Shown here one piece after another: positions 35,556 through 44,588 of a stretch of DNA of 64,000 nucleotides; position 1 is the first letter of the stretch; the number at the start of each line of letters is the position of its first letter. Below the pieces are notes generated by a model that was given only the letters and a program-made list of their open reading frames with translations, made no database searches and had not been told where the DNA came from. This stretch comes from Butyricicoccus_A sp963588905. Its GTDB lineage: Bacteria; Bacillota; Clostridia; Oscillospirales; Butyricicoccaceae. The stretch is from positions 1 through 64,000 of the forward strand of contig CAVAJF010000015.1 in the NCBI GenBank assembly GCA_963588905.1, written 5' to 3'. A program made the position numbers and the translations under genes.

Positions 35556-36767
35556 ATGGGTTTCGAGTTTGAAATGGATTATGATACCGTTGTCAATATT
35601 AAGGTCATCGGTGTTGGCGGCGGCGGCAATAACGCAGTAAATCGAATGGTTACCAGCGGCTTGCAGGGTGTAGAGTTTATTGCGGTTAACACCGATAAGC
35701 AGGCACTGAATCGCTCGGAGGCTTCTGTCAAGATTCAGGTTGGCGTGAAGCTGACCAAGGGTCAGGGCGCAGGCTCCCGTCCGGAGACCGGCCGCAAGGC
35801 AGCTGAGGAGAGCCGCGAGGACATCGCAAAGGCTCTGGAAGGCGCACACATGGTATTTATCACCGCAGGTATGGGCGGCGGCACAGGTACCGGTGGTGCT
35901 CCGGTTGTTGCGCAGATCGCACGTGAGATGGGCATCCTGACCGTTGGCGTTGTCACCAGACCGTTTGGCTTCGAGGGCAAGAAGCGTATGGAACAGGCAA
36001 ATGCCGGTATTGAACAGCTGAAGGAGAGCGTAGACTCCCTGATTGTCATTCCGAATGAGCGCCTGAAGTATGTATCCGATCAGAAGATCAGCTTCAAGAA
36101 TGCATTTGAAATTGCCGACAGCGTTCTGCATCAGGCAGTTGCATCTATTTCTGAGCTGATTACCGTGCCGGGTCTCATCAACCTGGACTTCGCAGACGTT
36201 ACCTCTATCATGCAGGGCGCAGGCTATGCACACATGGGCGTCGGCGCTGCTACCGGTAAGGGGAAGGCTGAGGAAGCTGCAAAGATGGCAATTCAGTCCC
36301 CGCTGCTGGAGTCTTCGATCAATGGTGCACACGGCGTCATCCTGTCTGTGACGGGTTCCGAAGACATTGGGCTGGATGAAATCGAGCAGGCTGCCAGCAT
36401 GATTCAGGCTGCTGCTCATCCGGACGCACACATCATCTTTGGTGCTTCGATCTCTGAAGACATGGCTGATGAAATCCGTGTTGTTGTTATTGCAACCGGA
36501 TTTGACAACCCGCCGGCAGCAAGACAGCCGCAGGCTGGACAGATGTTTGCAAACGCGCAGAAGCAGCAGCAGGCAGCTTTTTCCGCTCCGGCACAGGAGT
36601 TTGCAGCTTCGGCACAGGCATTTTCTGCCGCATCGGTTCCGCCGGTACAGCAGCAGCAGTCAATGCAGCCGCAGCAGCCGGTACAGCCGCAGGCAAGCGC
36701 ATCGAGCAATCAGATTCTGGACGACGACGATCCGTTTACCGATATTATGAGAATTTTCAGCAAGTAA
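35556..36767 (+). CDS. ftsZ: Cell division GTPase FtsZ
   Basis: A 403-residue tubulin homologue. The GTP-binding signature GGGTGTGGAPVVAQ lies near 105-120 and the N-terminal GVGGGGNNAVNRM is present. A Gln/Ala/Pro-rich linker (about 310-385) leads to a C-terminal DDDPFTDIMRIFSK, which is unlike the usual DIPxFLR-type anchor peptide. GGAGGAG lies 7 bases before the ATG. ftsA, which usually adjoins and tethers FtsZ, is absent, so another tether (SepF or similar) is expected elsewhere. Confidence 0.96.
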   Translation: MGFEFEMDYDTVVNIKVIGVGGGGNNAVNRMVTSGLQGVEFIAVNTDKQALNRSEASVKIQVGVKLTKGQGAGSRPETGRKAAEESREDIAKALEGAHMVFITAGMGGGTGTGGAPVVAQIAREMGILTVGVVTRPFGFEGKKRMEQANAGIEQLKESVDSLIVIPNERLKYVSDQKISFKNAFEIADSVLHQAVASISELITVPGLINLDFADVTSIMQGAGYAHMGVGAATGKGKAEEAAKMAIQSPLLESSINGAHGVILSVTGSEDIGLDEIEQAASMIQAAAHPDAHIIFGASISEDMADEIRVVVIATGFDNPPAARQPQAGQMFANAQKQQQAAFSAPAQEFAASAQAFSAASVPPVQQQQSMQPQQPVQPQASASSNQILDDDDPFTDIMRIFSK

Positions 36768-36819
36768 TTTTGCTGAACGGTTCGCGCTTTTTCGCGTAAA
36801 AACAAGATAGAACAGGACA

Positions 36820-36848
36820 AGCCCTTCTTCTTCGGAGGAAGGGCTTTT
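36820..36848 (+). terminator. Terminator of ftsZ
   Basis: AGCCCTTCTTC and GAGGAAGGGCT pair with one mismatch around TTCG and are followed by TTTT (36820-36848). Confidence 0.85.
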
Positions 36849-36882
36849 CATCGGAATGAAATTTGACAGGGAGGTGTGCGCT

Positions 36883-37821
36883 GTGGTTGAGTATCTGAAG
36901 TCCGAGCAAGGAAAGATTGTTCGTTTGGACAGTGCGTGTCCAGGCTGCTGGATCAATCTTATCAATCCGACAAACGCGGAGGTGGAAGACGTCATATCCT
37001 CTCAGGAGTTGGATGCAGGCTTTGTTCGTGCGGCGCTCGACCCGGAAGAATCCTCCCGTGTGGAATTGGAAGACGATCAGGCACTGCTCATTGTAGACAT
37101 CCCTGTGGAAGAGGAGAGCGACAGCATCACGCGCGATGTGCAGATGTATGCCACGCTGCCAATGGGCATTGTCGTGTCGGATCAGGTGGTTGTGACGGTG
37201 TGTTTGGAAGACACCAGCGTGACGCGGGATATTGCGTCGGGAAAAGTCGTGCGCGGGATTCAGACCGCGATGCGGACACGCTTTGTTTTCCAGCTGCTTT
37301 TGCGCGTAGCAGGTCGATTTTTGAATTACTTGCACCGGATTGAGCGCAGTTTCAATGAAATTGAGCGTCGGTTATACGACAGCCAAGAAAATGAAGATCT
37401 GATGCAGCTGCTCGGCTTGCAGAAATCTCTCGTCTATTTTTCCGCTTCCCTGAAAGGCAATGAAGTGACGATGGAAAAGGTTCTGCGCGGTCGTATCCTC
37501 AAGCTGTACGATGATGACCGCGACTTGCTGGAGGATGCCCTCATTGAGATTCGTCAGGCGATTGAGATGTCCGGCATTTATTCCACGATTTTGGCGGGCA
37601 CGATGGAAGCCTATGCTTCTGTTGTATCCAACAATATGAATGACATTATGAAGGCATTGACGGTTATCACCCTGATTATGACGATACCGAATATGGTCTT
37701 TGGTTTTTATGGCATGAACGTTTCCTATCTGCCGGGTGCGGTCAGCTTTGTTCCTGCCATTGTGTCGATTATCGCCTGCTTTATCGCATGGCGTTTTCTC
37801 AAGAAACATAAGCTGTACTGA
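36883..37821 (+). CDS. corA: CorA family magnesium/divalent cation channel
   Basis: A 312-residue CorA protein. A large cytosolic alpha/beta domain precedes two C-terminal helices, and the first ends in YGMNVS, the selectivity motif. I place the start at GTG 36883 because GGGAGG (36869-36874) lies 8 bases upstream; an ATG at 36856 lies before that site. It is followed at 17 bp by a small orphan gene with which it may be co-transcribed. Confidence 0.92.
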   Translation: MVEYLKSEQGKIVRLDSACPGCWINLINPTNAEVEDVISSQELDAGFVRAALDPEESSRVELEDDQALLIVDIPVEEESDSITRDVQMYATLPMGIVVSDQVVVTVCLEDTSVTRDIASGKVVRGIQTAMRTRFVFQLLLRVAGRFLNYLHRIERSFNEIERRLYDSQENEDLMQLLGLQKSLVYFSASLKGNEVTMEKVLRGRILKLYDDDRDLLEDALIEIRQAIEMSGIYSTILAGTMEAYASVVSNNMNDIMKALTVITLIMTIPNMVFGFYGMNVSYLPGAVSFVPAIVSIIACFIAWRFLKKHKLY

Positions 37822-37838
37822 TAACAAGGAGAATATAT

Positions 37839-38183
37839 ATGACAACAAAAAAGATTACCTCTGTGGTATCGCTTGCTGGACTGCTCAAGAGCATCTTTGT
37901 TTCCGGCAGATTTAAGAAGGATCTGCCGATGCAGATTATTGATCCGAAGGGAAATCCGGTTTGTGAGATTCGCGTAGAAGATCCGGAACGCTGGATTCGC
38001 ACCAATTATAAAGACAGCATTGCCTGTACACGCAAGCTGTGCACGCGCTCGCAGTGGGATAAGATGGATATTGTAGAACAGGTCAAGCTGTGCGATTGCT
38101 GGGAAGCTCTGGCTGTGATGGAATATCTGGATGTCGGCTATGATGAGGGCAACCGCTTCGAGATCGACGAGTACGAATGCTAA
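37839..38183 (+). CDS. Small protein of unknown function next to CorA
   Basis: A 114-residue protein that I do not recognise. A basic N-terminus (MTTKKITS) leads to a weakly hydrophobic stretch, then a mixed domain with five cysteines (CEIRV, CTRKLC, CDC) and a final Cys. The Trp/Tyr content suggests a folded cytosolic domain. It follows corA by 17 bp with a short GGAG-like RBS and ends in a strong terminator, so it is probably an expressed gene of the same operon. Confidence 0.6.
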   Translation: MTTKKITSVVSLAGLLKSIFVSGRFKKDLPMQIIDPKGNPVCEIRVEDPERWIRTNYKDSIACTRKLCTRSQWDKMDIVEQVKLCDCWEALAVMEYLDVGYDEGNRFEIDEYEC

Positions 38184-38188
38184 TCAAA

Positions 38189-38220
38189 AGGCGGTGACAG
38201 GAATGTCATCGCCTTTTTTA
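38189..38220 (+). terminator. Intrinsic terminator
   Basis: An 11-bp stem AGGCGGTGACA/TGTCATCGCCT with one G-U and loop GGAA (38189-38214) is followed by a T run. Confidence 0.92.
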
Positions 38221-38242
38221 TATCAGGAAAGGGGAAAAGTCT

Positions 38243-39604
38243 ATGGCTGAAATACAAAAAGAAAATAAAATGGGCACCATGCCTATTAACAAACTGCTCA
38301 TTACGATGGCACTACCAATGATTATTTCTATGTTGGTCATGGCACTGTACAACATTGTAGACAGCATCTTTGTCGCGCGAATTTGTGAGGATGCTTTGAC
38401 GGCGGTTTCGATGGCGTTTCCGGTACAGAATTTGATGATTGCCATTGCATCGGGCACAGGCGTTGGCATGAATGCCCTGCTGTCGCGCTCTTTGGGTGCC
38501 AAGCAGCAGGATCAGGCGAATCATGCGGCGAGAAACGGCGTGTTCCTGGCCATTTGCAGTTATTTGGTCTTTCTGGTGTTTGGCTTGACTGCCTGCGGTT
38601 TGTTTTTCCGTTCCCAGACTGACAATCCGGCAATTATTCAGTATGGCATGACATACATGAAGATCTGTTCGATTCTGTCGTTTGGTCTGTTTATTCAGAT
38701 GGTATTCGAGCGCATTTTGCAGGCGACGGGACGTACCATTTTTACTATGTGTACGCAGGGACTTGGCGCGATTATCAACATTATTTTGGACCCGATTTTG
38801 ATCTTTGGTCTGCTCGGTGCACCAAAGCTCGGCATTGCAGGTGCGGCGATTGCGACAGTTGCCGGTCAAATTATCGCTGCCTGTCTGGCGATTTTCTTCA
38901 ATCTGAAATTTAATCCGGATATTCACTTAGATTTTCGCGGATTCCGTCCGAGCGGAGAAATCATTCGACGGATCTATGCCGTCGGTGTGCCGTCTATTTT
39001 GATGATGTCGATTTCTTCTGTCATGGTTTACGGCATGAACTGCATTTTGATTGCGTTTACTTCCACCGCGACGGCGGTATTTGGTGTGTATTATAAATTG
39101 CAGTCGTTCATATTCATGCCGATTTTTGGCATGAACAATGGCATGGTGCCGATTATTGCGTATAATTACGGTGCGGGTAAACCGGATCGGATCAAAAAGA
39201 CAATAAAACTGGCGATGACCTATGCGGAGATTATCATGCTGATCGGTTTTGCGGCTTTTCATGTGATTCCGGAACCGCTGTTGTCCATGTTCAGTGCTTC
39301 GGAGCAGATGATGGCGCTGGGCGTTCCAGCACTCAAAATTTTGTCCTGGAGCTATTTGGTTGCCGGTCTGTGTATCATTTCCTCCTCCGTCTTTCAGGCC
39401 TTGGGCAATGGCGTGTACAGCCTGCTCATTTCATTTGGCCGTCAGCTTGTCGTACTGCTTCCGGCGGCGTATTTGCTGTCCCTGACTGGAAATGTGGATA
39501 TGGTATGGTGGTCATTCCCGATCGCAGAGGTCGCATCGGTGCTGCTTTCTGCGCTGTTTATGCTGCGCATCAACAAGAAGATTCTCAAACCGATGGAACA
39601 ATAA
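38243..39604 (+). CDS. MATE family efflux transporter
   Basis: A 453-residue protein with twelve membrane helices in two homologous halves (MATE; PF01554-like by inspection). The first helix begins MGTMPINKLLITMALPMIISMLVMALYNIVDSIFVA, a familiar MATE start. It exports cationic drugs or metabolites in exchange for H+ or Na+. AAAGGGG lies 8 bases upstream. It has no evident operon partner. Confidence 0.9.
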   Translation: MAEIQKENKMGTMPINKLLITMALPMIISMLVMALYNIVDSIFVARICEDALTAVSMAFPVQNLMIAIASGTGVGMNALLSRSLGAKQQDQANHAARNGVFLAICSYLVFLVFGLTACGLFFRSQTDNPAIIQYGMTYMKICSILSFGLFIQMVFERILQATGRTIFTMCTQGLGAIINIILDPILIFGLLGAPKLGIAGAAIATVAGQIIAACLAIFFNLKFNPDIHLDFRGFRPSGEIIRRIYAVGVPSILMMSISSVMVYGMNCILIAFTSTATAVFGVYYKLQSFIFMPIFGMNNGMVPIIAYNYGAGKPDRIKKTIKLAMTYAEIIMLIGFAAFHVIPEPLLSMFSASEQMMALGVPALKILSWSYLVAGLCIISSSVFQALGNGVYSLLISFGRQLVVLLPAAYLLSLTGNVDMVWWSFPIAEVASVLLSALFMLRINKKILKPMEQ

Positions 39605-39830
39605 AAATTTTCTACCACTACTTAACAAAAAGAAGTATTTATGGTATACTAAAAGAGCAAAACCGCAACGTTGCTGTGCGGGAAAATTAAATATTGTATT
39701 CCACAGTAGACGGGGCAGAGGGTACCAAGTGTATTCTCTGCCTTGTTCTGTATCGGAAAAAGCTGTAATTGACGCAGTCTGACAGCTTTGGTATAATTTT
39801 TATAGAATACAAATGAAGGGGGTGTGCGTC
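39605..39830 (+). promoter_or_regulatory. Tandem promoters and structured leader of the kinase gene
   Basis: P1 is TTAACA (39622-39627), 17 bp, TATACT (39645-39650). P2 is TTGACG (39769-39774), 17 bp, TATAAT (39792-39797). Between them an RNA from P1 would fold hairpins CCGCA/TGCGG (39663-39681) and GGGGCAGAG/CTCTGCCTT (39712-39744). The second could act as a weak terminator, and P1 might then yield a short RNA. P2 probably drives the kinase. Confidence 0.5.
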
Positions 39831-41834
39831 GTGCTGGGACTGGAGCAGCGATTGCATCAATATGAACCGTTTTTTGGCGGCTGGTATCTGCGTGGCGAGA
39901 TTGGGAGCGGCAGCTATGGCAGAGTATACCGCGTGGAAAACCGAAATCTATTCGGCGTGACGTACACGGCGGCACTCAAAGCCATTGAAATTTTGCCGGA
40001 GGATAAAAATTTGCTGGATCAGCCGGAACATTTGCGCAAAGCGGCATATGAAGAGGCGATGAGCGAAGTGGAAACACTGGCACAGCTGCGCGGCTTGAGC
40101 AATGTTGTCCACATGGACGATCATGCCGTATTTGAAATTCGAGAAAACGGCAAATTGATTGGATATGATTTGCTGATTCGGATGGAATTATTGGAGAATG
40201 TCGGCCGTACCCTGCGGTATCACGGCGGCACGCTGTCCTCGATGGAAGAAGTGCAAAAATTGGGACGGGATCTCAGCCGTGGACTGGTATGTTGTCATCA
40301 AAAGGGAATTTTACATCGAGACATCAATCCGAATAATATTTTACGCAATGCATTTGGCGACTATAAGCTCGGTGATTTCGGTATCGCCAAGCAGCTGCAC
40401 GGCACCATGCACGCACAGACTGCCATCGGAACCAAACGATATGTTGCACCGGAGGTAGTGCATCACGGCGGACAGGATGCCTATGATGCACGTGTCGATA
40501 TTTACTGCTTGGGATTGGTGCTGTATCAGCTGGCAAATAACGGCTATCTCCCATTTTTTCATGCAGATATGCCGAAAGAACAATGGGAAGATGCCATTAC
40601 CCGAAGATTATCCGGCAGAACCTTGCCGCCGCCAGCCCAAGCGGATGAGGCATTTTCCGAGGTGATTTTGAAGGCGTGCGCATATCGACCGGAGGATCGC
40701 TATGCGTCCGCGCAGGAGTTGTATGACGCCTTGCAGCGGCTCGCGTATCCGCAGGAACAGCCAAATATGGCGCTGGTTCCAGAACCGCAGACGGGATTGC
40801 TGCATCGAATTGAACAGGCGGTGACCGCGACGTCCGAGCTGCGCAGTGTGGCGGAGATTTTGCATTTGGTGCCCAGACAGCCAATCGTGCAGACGGATGT
40901 ATTGTCCGCGCGTATGGCGGCACGGCTGCCGGTATGGCGCATTCGCGCTCCATGGTTTCCGTTTAATAAGCTGCTGCTGCGCGAGTATGTTTCGGTTGCT
41001 GAACGGGCTTTTGCGGGACGTAAGGATTTGGCTGTGCTCAAAACGGGCGGCCGGATGCAGCGTATCGGTGCAGGCGCGTTTGCGCAGTGCACCAGCCTCA
41101 ATGAGGTGCGCTGCGGCAGTGGGCTGACGGAAATAGAGGAGAATGCATTTTCGGGATGCAGCAAATTGGTCCGTTGCCAGCTGCCGGACACGGTGCATAC
41201 GTTGGGGAGCAGTGTCTTTGCCAGCTGTATTTCCTTGGTATCTTTGAATTTGCCGGATTCCCTGACAGAATTGCCGGAAAAGTTGTGCATCAACTGCCAG
41301 CAGCTGGGGCAGGTTGTCTTGCCGCAGCATGTGCGGGCGATAGGAGAACGGGCTTTCAGCAGCAGCGGACTGGAAAAAATTGTGATGCCGGATTCCTGTA
41401 TCCGGCTCGGCACCGGTGTGTTTATGCACTGCAAAAATCTGCGCTTTGTGCAGGTTTCTCTGCGATTGGCGATTATCCCCGAGGATTGTTTCGCCGGTTG
41501 TACGGGACTCAAACAGTTTGATTTGCCGTTTCGACTGACAGAAATTCGTGAACGTGCCTTTTATGGCTGCACAGGATTGGAGCATTTGGTCATTCCGGAG
41601 GGAACGCGACGGATTGGCGCACAGGCCTTTGACCGCTGCGAGCATTTGCGCACCATTCGCATTCCAAGCTCTGTGCGAGAGATTGGAGATCGTGCGTTTG
41701 GAGAGCAGCCCAAAAAGCTGTTTGGCAATGGAAAATTGACGGTGATCGCCTCTCCCAAAAGCTATGCTTGGCAGTATTGCAAACAACAGGGCATCCATGT
41801 CAAAGCCAGTGAAAACAGAAAAAATCCTGTATGA
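39831..41834 (+). CDS. Ser/Thr protein kinase fused to BspA-type leucine-rich repeats
   Basis: A 667-residue protein with an N-terminal Hanks-type kinase domain (about 15-275). It has a glycine loop GEIGSGSYGRVYR, the Lys in AALKAIE, catalytic H162-R-D164-INPNN and D182-F-G, and a GTKRYVAPE activation segment. No membrane helix follows. The C-terminal half (about 395-655) is roughly nine BspA/LRR_5 repeats (AFSGCSKL, VFASCISL, AFYGCTGL). That points to a cytosolic kinase with its own recognition scaffold. The GTG at 39831 has AAGGGGG 8 bases upstream; the ATG at 39813 precedes that site. The target and cognate phosphatase are not visible nearby. Confidence 0.88.
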   Translation: MLGLEQRLHQYEPFFGGWYLRGEIGSGSYGRVYRVENRNLFGVTYTAALKAIEILPEDKNLLDQPEHLRKAAYEEAMSEVETLAQLRGLSNVVHMDDHAVFEIRENGKLIGYDLLIRMELLENVGRTLRYHGGTLSSMEEVQKLGRDLSRGLVCCHQKGILHRDINPNNILRNAFGDYKLGDFGIAKQLHGTMHAQTAIGTKRYVAPEVVHHGGQDAYDARVDIYCLGLVLYQLANNGYLPFFHADMPKEQWEDAITRRLSGRTLPPPAQADEAFSEVILKACAYRPEDRYASAQELYDALQRLAYPQEQPNMALVPEPQTGLLHRIEQAVTATSELRSVAEILHLVPRQPIVQTDVLSARMAARLPVWRIRAPWFPFNKLLLREYVSVAERAFAGRKDLAVLKTGGRMQRIGAGAFAQCTSLNEVRCGSGLTEIEENAFSGCSKLVRCQLPDTVHTLGSSVFASCISLVSLNLPDSLTELPEKLCINCQQLGQVVLPQHVRAIGERAFSSSGLEKIVMPDSCIRLGTGVFMHCKNLRFVQVSLRLAIIPEDCFAGCTGLKQFDLPFRLTEIRERAFYGCTGLEHLVIPEGTRRIGAQAFDRCEHLRTIRIPSSVREIGDRAFGEQPKKLFGNGKLTVIASPKSYAWQYCKQQGIHVKASENRKNPV

Positions 41835-41854
41835 TAAAAATCATACAGGATTTT
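41821..41854. terminator. Bidirectional terminator overlapping a stop codon
   Basis: A 14-bp stem AAAATCCTGTATGA/TCATACAGGATTTT (41821-41834, 41841-41854) contains the kinase stop codon (41832-41834) and ends just before the stop of the convergent thioesterase gene. It should work in both directions. Confidence 0.88.
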
Positions 41855-41855
41855 T

Positions 41856-42293
41856 TCACGATAGTGTTTCTGGCTTCCAAACCAGCTTGCTGTATAGATC
41901 GAAAACGTCGGGCAGATATTTTTTGAGAGAAACTGGTCTGCCGGTCTTTCCGATAAAGCAGTGGTCGGAAGTGGCCGTGCCGCACAGCTCGTCGGTTTCC
42001 GCGTCGCGGAATTCATAAGAGAGCGACATGCGTACCGGCGTGAGCTTAGTGACGCGCACGACAACGCGACAGGTCTGACCGAAACGCATCATGGATTTGT
42101 ACTGACAATCAATGCCCAGAACGGGAATGGCGATGCCGTCTGCCTCCATGCGGTCGTAGCCGTAACCGGCATCTTCCATATAGGCAATACGGGCTTCTTC
42201 CATCCAGTGGATGTAATTGGCATGGTGTACAATGCGCATTCCATCGGTTTCATAATACTGCACGCGGTGCAGATACGAATAGGTTGTGTCCAT
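41856..42293 (-). CDS. Acyl-CoA thioesterase (hot-dog fold, YbgC-like)
   Basis: A 145-residue hot-dog thioesterase. The N-terminal motif YYETDGMRIVHHANYIHWMEEAR contains the ExD...HHxNY pattern of the 4-hydroxybenzoyl-CoA thioesterase family. It would hydrolyse a short- or medium-chain acyl-CoA. The start is the ATG at 42293, with GAGGT 7 bases upstream; a longer reading adds 17 unlike residues. Confidence 0.85.
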   Translation of the reverse strand: MDTTYSYLHRVQYYETDGMRIVHHANYIHWMEEARIAYMEDAGYGYDRMEADGIAIPVLGIDCQYKSMMRFGQTCRVVVRVTKLTPVRMSLSYEFRDAETDELCGTATSDHCFIGKTGRPVSLKKYLPDVFDLYSKLVWKPETLS

Positions 42294-42468
42294 AATAGAT
42301 ACCTCATTATATACATATCGGTGATTTTCTTTCTTCTCTAGCATACCGCAAAAAGCACAAAAAGAAAAGCCCTTAATTTATGTGACGAAATATTATACAA
42401 ATACTCGAAAAATGTGGAGAAAATTTGAATGATTTTCCGTGTTTTTGGGGAAATTTCTTTGTTTATAA

Positions 42469-42497
42469 TTTACAAATCAGAAGAATTATATTATACT
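42469..42497 (+). promoter_or_regulatory. glgB promoter
   Basis: TTTACA (42469-42474), 17 bp, TATACT (42492-42497). The leader to the glgB ATG is about 80 nt. The gap 42294-42584 holds no gene. Confidence 0.75.
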
Positions 42498-42584
42498 AAG
42501 TATAGTAACCTTCCAAACCGCCGCAGAATAGGAAAAATAGTGAAATGGAAAAGGCTGCGGTGATGTTGGGAAAAGGAGAGAAAC

Positions 42585-44540
42585 ATGATGGAGAAAAAAA
42601 CAGTCAGACCTCGTACCCCGAAGACTGCAAAGAAACCGGAAGCACAGCCGTTTATTACGGAATTTGACCAGTATTTGTTTGGTCAGGGCGTACATTATGA
42701 AATTTACAAAAAGATGGGCGCACATACTGCTATGAAAAAAGGCAAGAAGGGCGTGTATTTTGCTGTTTGGGCACCGGATGCCAAGAGTGTATGTTTGGTC
42801 GGTGATTTCAACGGCTGGGATCGCGAAGCAAATCCGATGACCCGTCTTGATCCGCTCGGTATTTATGAATTGTTTGTGCCGAATATGAAGGAAGGCGCGC
42901 TGTATAAATACGCAGTCACCGGTCAGGACGGCAATACGATTCTCAAGAGTGATCCGTATGGATTCAGTGCGGAGCTGCGCCCGGGCACAGCATCCAAGGT
43001 AGCTTCGATTGAAGGCTTTAAATGGTCGGACAATCGCTGGATTGACACGCGCACCCAGTCCAATTTCAAAAAGGAGCCGATGGCTATCTATGAGATGCAT
43101 CCGGGCTCTTGGAAAAAGCACGCGCCGAAAAATGAAGATGATCCGGGATATTACAATTTCCGTGAGCTGGCACCGGAGCTGACCAAATATCTCAAGGAGA
43201 TGGGCTATACCCATGTCGAGCTGATCGGCGTGGCAGAGCATCCGTTTGACGGCTCGTGGGGCTATCAGGTGACAGGATATTATGCGCCGACTTCCCGTTA
43301 CGGCACGCCAAAGGACTTTATGTATTTTGTCAATTATCTGCATAAGCACAAGATTGGCGTTATTTTGGACTGGGTTCCGGCACATTTCCCGCGCGATGAG
43401 CATGGCTTGGCTAATTTTGACGGCAAGCCGCTGTATGAGTATGCTGACCCGAAAAAGGGCGAGCATCCGGACTGGGGCACCAAGATTTTTGACTATGGCA
43501 GAAATGAAGTGAAGAACTTCCTGATTGCCAATGCCTTGTATTGGCTGACGGAATACCATGTAGACGGTCTGCGCATTGATGCGGTGGCATCTATGCTGTA
43601 TCTGGATTACGGCAAGCAGGACGGTCAATGGGTCGCAAACAAGTATGGCGAAAATAAGAATCTGGAGGCCATTGAGTTCTTCCGTCATTTGAATTCCATT
43701 GTGCATCAGCGCAAGCCGGGCACGGTTATGATCGCAGAAGAGTCTACCGCGTGGCCGATGGTTACCGGCGATCCGGAAAACGGCGGTCTGGGCTTTGACT
43801 TCAAGTGGAATATGGGCTGGATGAACGACTTCTTGGAGTATCAGAAGTGTGATCCGTATTTCCGCAAATTCAATCACAACAAGATGACCTTCTCCATGAC
43901 CTATGCGTACAGCGAGAATTATATCCTCGTCATCTCGCATGATGAAGTGGTACATCTCAAGAAATCCATGCTGGAAAAGATGCCGGGCAACGATGAGCAG
44001 AAGTTCGCCAATTTGAAGGCCGCCTATGCGTTCATGTTGGGACATCCGGGCAAAAAGCTGCTGTTCATGGGACAGGAGTTCGGTGAACGCCGCGAGTGGA
44101 GCGAAGAACGCGAGCTGGATTGGCCGTCGTTGGATGACCCGAAGCATGAAGCACTGAAGGAGTATGTCGGTCAGCTGCTTGCCATGTATAACAAGTATCC
44201 GGCACTGTATGGCATGGATGACACGTGGGATGGCTTCCAGTGGATCAATGCAAACGATGGTGACCGCAGCATCTTCAGCTTTGTTCGTTACTCGCCGAGT
44301 AAGCGCAACAATTTGCTGTTTGTCATCAATTTCACGCCGGTAGAGCGTCCGGATTACCGTGTTGGTGTGCCGAAGAAGAAGCGTTATACCAAGATCTTCA
44401 GCACCAATGCACCGGAAATCGGCGGCACGGCAGATACCGAGCCGGTAATCTATCAGGCAAAGGCTTCTGAGTGCGATGGACAGCCGTATTCGATTGGCTA
44501 TCCGCTGCCGGGCTATGGCGTTGCTGTGTTTAAGTTCTAA
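42585..44540 (+). CDS. glgB: 1,4-alpha-glucan branching enzyme GlgB
   Basis: A 651-residue GH13 enzyme that makes alpha-1,6 branches in glycogen. An N-terminal CBM48-type domain (about 45-150) precedes the catalytic barrel. Candidate catalytic residues are Asp332 (GLRIDAVASM), Glu385/386 (IAEEST) and Asp453 (SHDEVVH). AAGGAG lies 6 or 9 bases before the two adjacent ATGs. It stands alone: glgC, glgA and glgP are not near. Confidence 0.95.
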   Translation: MMEKKTVRPRTPKTAKKPEAQPFITEFDQYLFGQGVHYEIYKKMGAHTAMKKGKKGVYFAVWAPDAKSVCLVGDFNGWDREANPMTRLDPLGIYELFVPNMKEGALYKYAVTGQDGNTILKSDPYGFSAELRPGTASKVASIEGFKWSDNRWIDTRTQSNFKKEPMAIYEMHPGSWKKHAPKNEDDPGYYNFRELAPELTKYLKEMGYTHVELIGVAEHPFDGSWGYQVTGYYAPTSRYGTPKDFMYFVNYLHKHKIGVILDWVPAHFPRDEHGLANFDGKPLYEYADPKKGEHPDWGTKIFDYGRNEVKNFLIANALYWLTEYHVDGLRIDAVASMLYLDYGKQDGQWVANKYGENKNLEAIEFFRHLNSIVHQRKPGTVMIAEESTAWPMVTGDPENGGLGFDFKWNMGWMNDFLEYQKCDPYFRKFNHNKMTFSMTYAYSENYILVISHDEVVHLKKSMLEKMPGNDEQKFANLKAAYAFMLGHPGKKLLFMGQEFGERREWSEERELDWPSLDDPKHEALKEYVGQLLAMYNKYPALYGMDDTWDGFQWINANDGDRSIFSFVRYSPSKRNNLLFVINFTPVERPDYRVGVPKKKRYTKIFSTNAPEIGGTADTEPVIYQAKASECDGQPYSIGYPLPGYGVAVFKF

Positions 44541-44555
44541 TTTTATCCAATCAAG

Positions 44556-44587
44556 AACAGCCCCTGCAATTTTGCAGGGGCTGTTGT
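44556..44587. terminator. Terminator between convergent glgB and AEC genes
   Basis: A 14-bp stem AACAGCCCCTGCAA/TTGCAGGGGCTGTT (44556-44569, 44572-44585) lies between the two stop codons. The T run is short. Confidence 0.8.
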
Positions 44588-44588
44588 G

